A stretch of DNA of 13,875 bases from CAZTTG01 sp964615935 (GTDB lineage: Bacteria; Planctomycetota; UBA1135; GCA-002686595). Below the pieces are notes generated by a model that worked only from the letters and a program-made list of their open reading frames with translations, had not been told where the DNA came from and made no database searches. Location of the stretch: assembly GCA_964615935.1 (NCBI GenBank), contig CAZTTG010000125.1:1-13875 (forward strand). Reading direction: 5' to 3'. Below, one piece after another: positions 12,076 through 13,875 of the stretch; within the stretch, counting starts at the first letter, position 1; each line of letters starts with the position of its first letter. The translations under genes and the position numbers were made by a program.

Positions 12076-12267
12076 GGCGTCGGCGGATTTGGGTGGGGGA
12101 GGTCCGATCCGGTGGTCGTTCGGCCTGGCGGAGGGTCGGTGCGAGAGGGCCTGCTTCCAGGGGGTGCGTCGGGGCTCGGCCCACGGGCACCTACTAGGTA
12201 CAGGGGCGCGCTCCGGTTCGGAGCAGGCGCTTCCGCCCGATTTCCGGCCTGCCAGCGGAGGCCGCGG

Positions 12268-12948
12268 CTACCGCCCGGCCCGCGCGCGCTCCTCGGCGGC
12301 GGCCTCGTGATCGCCGACGGCCTCCCAGGCCCTGGCCCGCGCGAGCAGGCAGTACCGGATCAGCTCCTGCCGCCTCCCTCCCCAGCTCAGCAGGTCTTGC
12401 TCCTCGGCCTCCTCGGTCAGCTCGAGGGCAATCGTGAAGTCCTCGATCGCGCCGAGGTGATTCCTCAGCAAGTTGCGGACCTCGCCTCGCCATTGGAACG
12501 ACTTGATGTGCCTGGGATTCAGCCCCAGCGCCTCCGAGTAGGCCTGAACGGCGCTCTCGAGCTCGCCCATCTCTCGCAGACACGTGCCCCTCGCGTAGTG
12601 CAGCCAGAAGTACCCGGGATCGAGCTCGACGGCCCGATCCAGGTGCACCCGCGCGACGTCGAACTGGCGGTCGCGGATGAGGACGTCGGCAGTCTGGCCC
12701 AGGATCGCGGCCAGCAGCCAATCGTCGCCGGCAGCCTCGGCCGCGGCCCGCTGCGGCTCGAGCTCGGCCAGGGCCTCGGCCCATCGCTCTTCCGCTATCA
12801 GTCGGCGGATTCCGGGGAACCGGGGTCGGGGACTTTCTGCCGGAGGTCCTTCACGGGGCGCACCATCGCAGGGCCCCGTGCAGGCCGGCAGGGCGCACGC
12901 CAGGAGCATCGCGACACTCGCCTGCAGCGGAAATGAGGGCGCCTGCAT
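12268..12948 (-). CDS. TPR-repeat protein, probable lipoprotein
   Basis: Encodes 226 residues. The N-terminus has a hydrophobic stretch (ASVAMLLACALPAC) with two lipobox-like sites, LLAC (Cys18) and LPAC (Cys23), then a Pro/Gly-rich linker. That suggests lipid attachment and an envelope location. The region before the hydrophobic core has no Lys or Arg, which is unusual and lowers confidence in the export call. From about residue 48 on, 4-5 TPR units can be seen, for example FDVARVHLDRAVELDPGYFW and LESAVQAYSEALGLNPRHIK, with the typical A and P positions. TPRs mediate protein-protein contacts; no enzymatic motif is present. The gene starts 13 bases after the stop of the metallopeptidase-like gene and is surely cotranscribed with it, so they may act together. 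The stop is TAG. The upstream ribosome binding site is weak. Confidence 0.75.
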   Translation of the reverse strand: MQAPSFPLQASVAMLLACALPACTGPCDGAPREGPPAESPRPRFPGIRRLIAEERWAEALAELEPQRAAAEAAGDDWLLAAILGQTADVLIRDRQFDVARVHLDRAVELDPGYFWLHYARGTCLREMGELESAVQAYSEALGLNPRHIKSFQWRGEVRNLLRNHLGAIEDFTIALELTEEAEEQDLLSWGGRRQELIRYCLLARARAWEAVGDHEAAAEERARAGR

Positions 12949-12961
12949 GCTGTGCTCGGCG

Positions 12962-13875
12962 CTAGCCCAGCAGCCTCTCTATCGCCTTGCGGGCCTTCTT
13001 CTTCTTCTGCGTCTCCAGCAGGCCCTCCTTCAGGTCCCGGAAGGTGTAGTAGCGCACGCAGTTGATGCGCAGGCGCTTGTCCTCGCGATCCAGCCAGTTG
13101 ATGGCCTCGCCGAGGGCCCGGGGGCCGAGTTCGTCGTGCAGCTCGATCCACAGCTTCATGGTGCCGTCGCGGTCGTCCACCCCGGGCTCGGTGTCCCCCA
13201 GGCCCTTGCGCTCCTTGTCCAGGGAGCGCCACTGGACGTCCCGCAGGTGCTTCTTGAAGGCCTTGAAGGAGCGCTGATCGGAGAGGTGCTCGACCAGCAG
13301 CACGCCGGTGTAGTGGGCCCAGGTGTGGTGGTCCTCCTCGAAGCCGCGGTTGCCCCACATGGCGATGACGTGGCCGAGCTCGTGGCACAAGCCGTAGAAC
13401 ATGAACTGGCCGGCCTCGGTGGGGGAGCTCAGGACCTCGGCGTCGATCACCGGGAAGTCGATCTGCGAGTGGTAGGGGAACTCGGGCGCGAAGTGGGGCG
13501 GCCGGGTGATCTTCTCCTCCAGGTGGATGCGCACCCGCAGCTTCTTGCCGGGCACCTTGCTCCACTCCTCGAAGCCGAAGAGCTCGTCGTAGCCCTCCAG
13601 GATGGCGTCGAAGACGCCGGCGAAGTGCTCCAGGTACTCCACCTCCAGGCCGCCCAGCCCGCGCAGGAGGAAGCGCGGGCGCGAGAGGGCCGTACCCAGG
13701 CGGGCGGCGTGCTCGGGCGAGGCCGCCAGCAAGCGCTCGCGCACCCGCTCGAAGTCCTCCAGGCGAGCGAGGTCCAGGGCGGCCTCGCCGCAGGCCTCCA
13801 GGGCGTCGAAGACGCCCTGGAGGCAGCCGGATTGTGCCAGGGCGAGCCCGTCACAGTGTTCCGGGTCGTTCAGGG
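12962..13875 (-). CDS. HExxH metallopeptidase-like protein, 5' end beyond the window
   Basis: At least 303 residues are visible. A GTG at 13744 could start a 260-residue protein, but the frame is open without a stop to the right edge and codes for sensible helical sequence (for example LQGVFDALEACGEAALDLA). I therefore read the gene as partial, with its true start outside. FYGLCHELGHVIAMWGN contains HELGH (13370-13384), the zinc-binding HExxH of zincin metallopeptidases. The third ligand may be one of the acidic or His residues in FEEDHHTWAHYTGVLLVEHL; a Glu 30 residues after the first His of the motif fits gluzincin-like spacing. The C-terminus is very basic (KKKKARKAIERL). No signal peptide can be judged because the start is missing. 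It is the first visible gene of a pair with the TPR lipoprotein. The peptidase family was not recognised. Confidence 0.7.
   Translation of the reverse strand, partial: LNDPEHCDGLALAQSGCLQGVFDALEACGEAALDLARLEDFERVRERLLAASPEHAARLGTALSRPRFLLRGLGGLEVEYLEHFAGVFDAILEGYDELFGFEEWSKVPGKKLRVRIHLEEKITRPPHFAPEFPYHSQIDFPVIDAEVLSSPTEAGQFMFYGLCHELGHVIAMWGNRGFEEDHHTWAHYTGVLLVEHLSDQRSFKAFKKHLRDVQWRSLDKERKGLGDTEPGVDDRDGTMKLWIELHDELGPRALGEAINWLDREDKRLRINCVRYYTFRDLKEGLLETQKKKKARKAIERLLG

Larger units (their letters stand above)
11864..12267. other. 404-base intergenic region with several hairpins and no convincing gene
   Basis: It lies upstream of the 14-repeat protein gene and downstream of the TPR lipoprotein gene, both on the minus strand, so it should hold a terminator for one and a promoter for the other. 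Open frames cross it but have no ribosome binding site or domain and continue antisense through the TPR gene. Inverted repeats seen: 11898-11916, TCCCC-T-GGGGA at 12036-12046, 12056-12075 and ACCTA-C-TAGGT at 12189-12199. No clear -35/-10 pair is recognisable. Confidence 0.6.

Noticed and set aside
11974..12936. 320-residue plus-strand frame across the intergenic region and TPR gene
   Set aside because: Low-complexity Arg/Gly/Pro composition, and antisense to a protein with clear TPRs.

Overview
The window is a high-GC piece of bacterial chromosome that most resembles Planctomycetota. Three things suggest this. An ECF-type sigma factor sits directly upstream of a transmembrane Ser/Thr protein kinase with a TPR-like sensor region. 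Two large secreted beta-propeller proteins share a Cys-containing C-terminal domain with a GNPPPxDCSG core, a tail I associate with secreted planctomycete proteins. Signal peptides are short and end in A-x-Q or similar. This assignment is from memory of families; no search was run. I see no tRNA, rRNA, CRISPR array, insertion sequence or phage gene.

Layout. (1) 45-3655, minus strand: a HypE/PurM-superfamily (AIR synthase-like) domain fused to a HAD phosphatase, followed with an ATGA overlap by a secreted alpha-galactosidase-like glycoside hydrolase. (2) 3656-3717: short divergent promoter region. (3) 3718-8754, plus strand: ECF sigma factor, Ser/Thr kinase, then a 7-repeat FG-GAP (integrin-alpha-like) secreted propeller. 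This block carries three anomalies. There is an in-frame TAG between the kinase glycine loop and the VAIK lysine (4671-4673). There is no stop between the kinase and the signal peptide of the FG-GAP protein. A +1 frame change near 7396-7406 lies between propeller repeats 2 and 3. (4) 8755-8878: convergent intergenic region with a long hairpin. (5) 8879-11863, minus strand: 994-residue secreted protein with 14 TolB/WD40-like repeats and the same C-terminal domain. (6) 11864-12267: non-coding leader. (7) 12268-13875, minus strand: TPR lipoprotein and, upstream, an HExxH metallopeptidase-like protein that runs off the right edge of the window.

Working together. The sigma factor and kinase look like one signalling unit. 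The FG-GAP protein next to them and the convergent 14-repeat protein are likely envelope or extracellular proteins, and their common tail suggests a shared route of secretion or anchoring. The two metabolic genes on the left and the TPR/metallopeptidase pair on the right are separate transcription units.

The candidate for something new is the sigma/kinase/propeller locus: either it is decaying or mis-assembled, or it is expressed through recoding (amber readthrough plus frameshift). TAG is used as the normal stop by three other genes here, which argues against a reassigned code. Raw reads or a relative's locus would decide.
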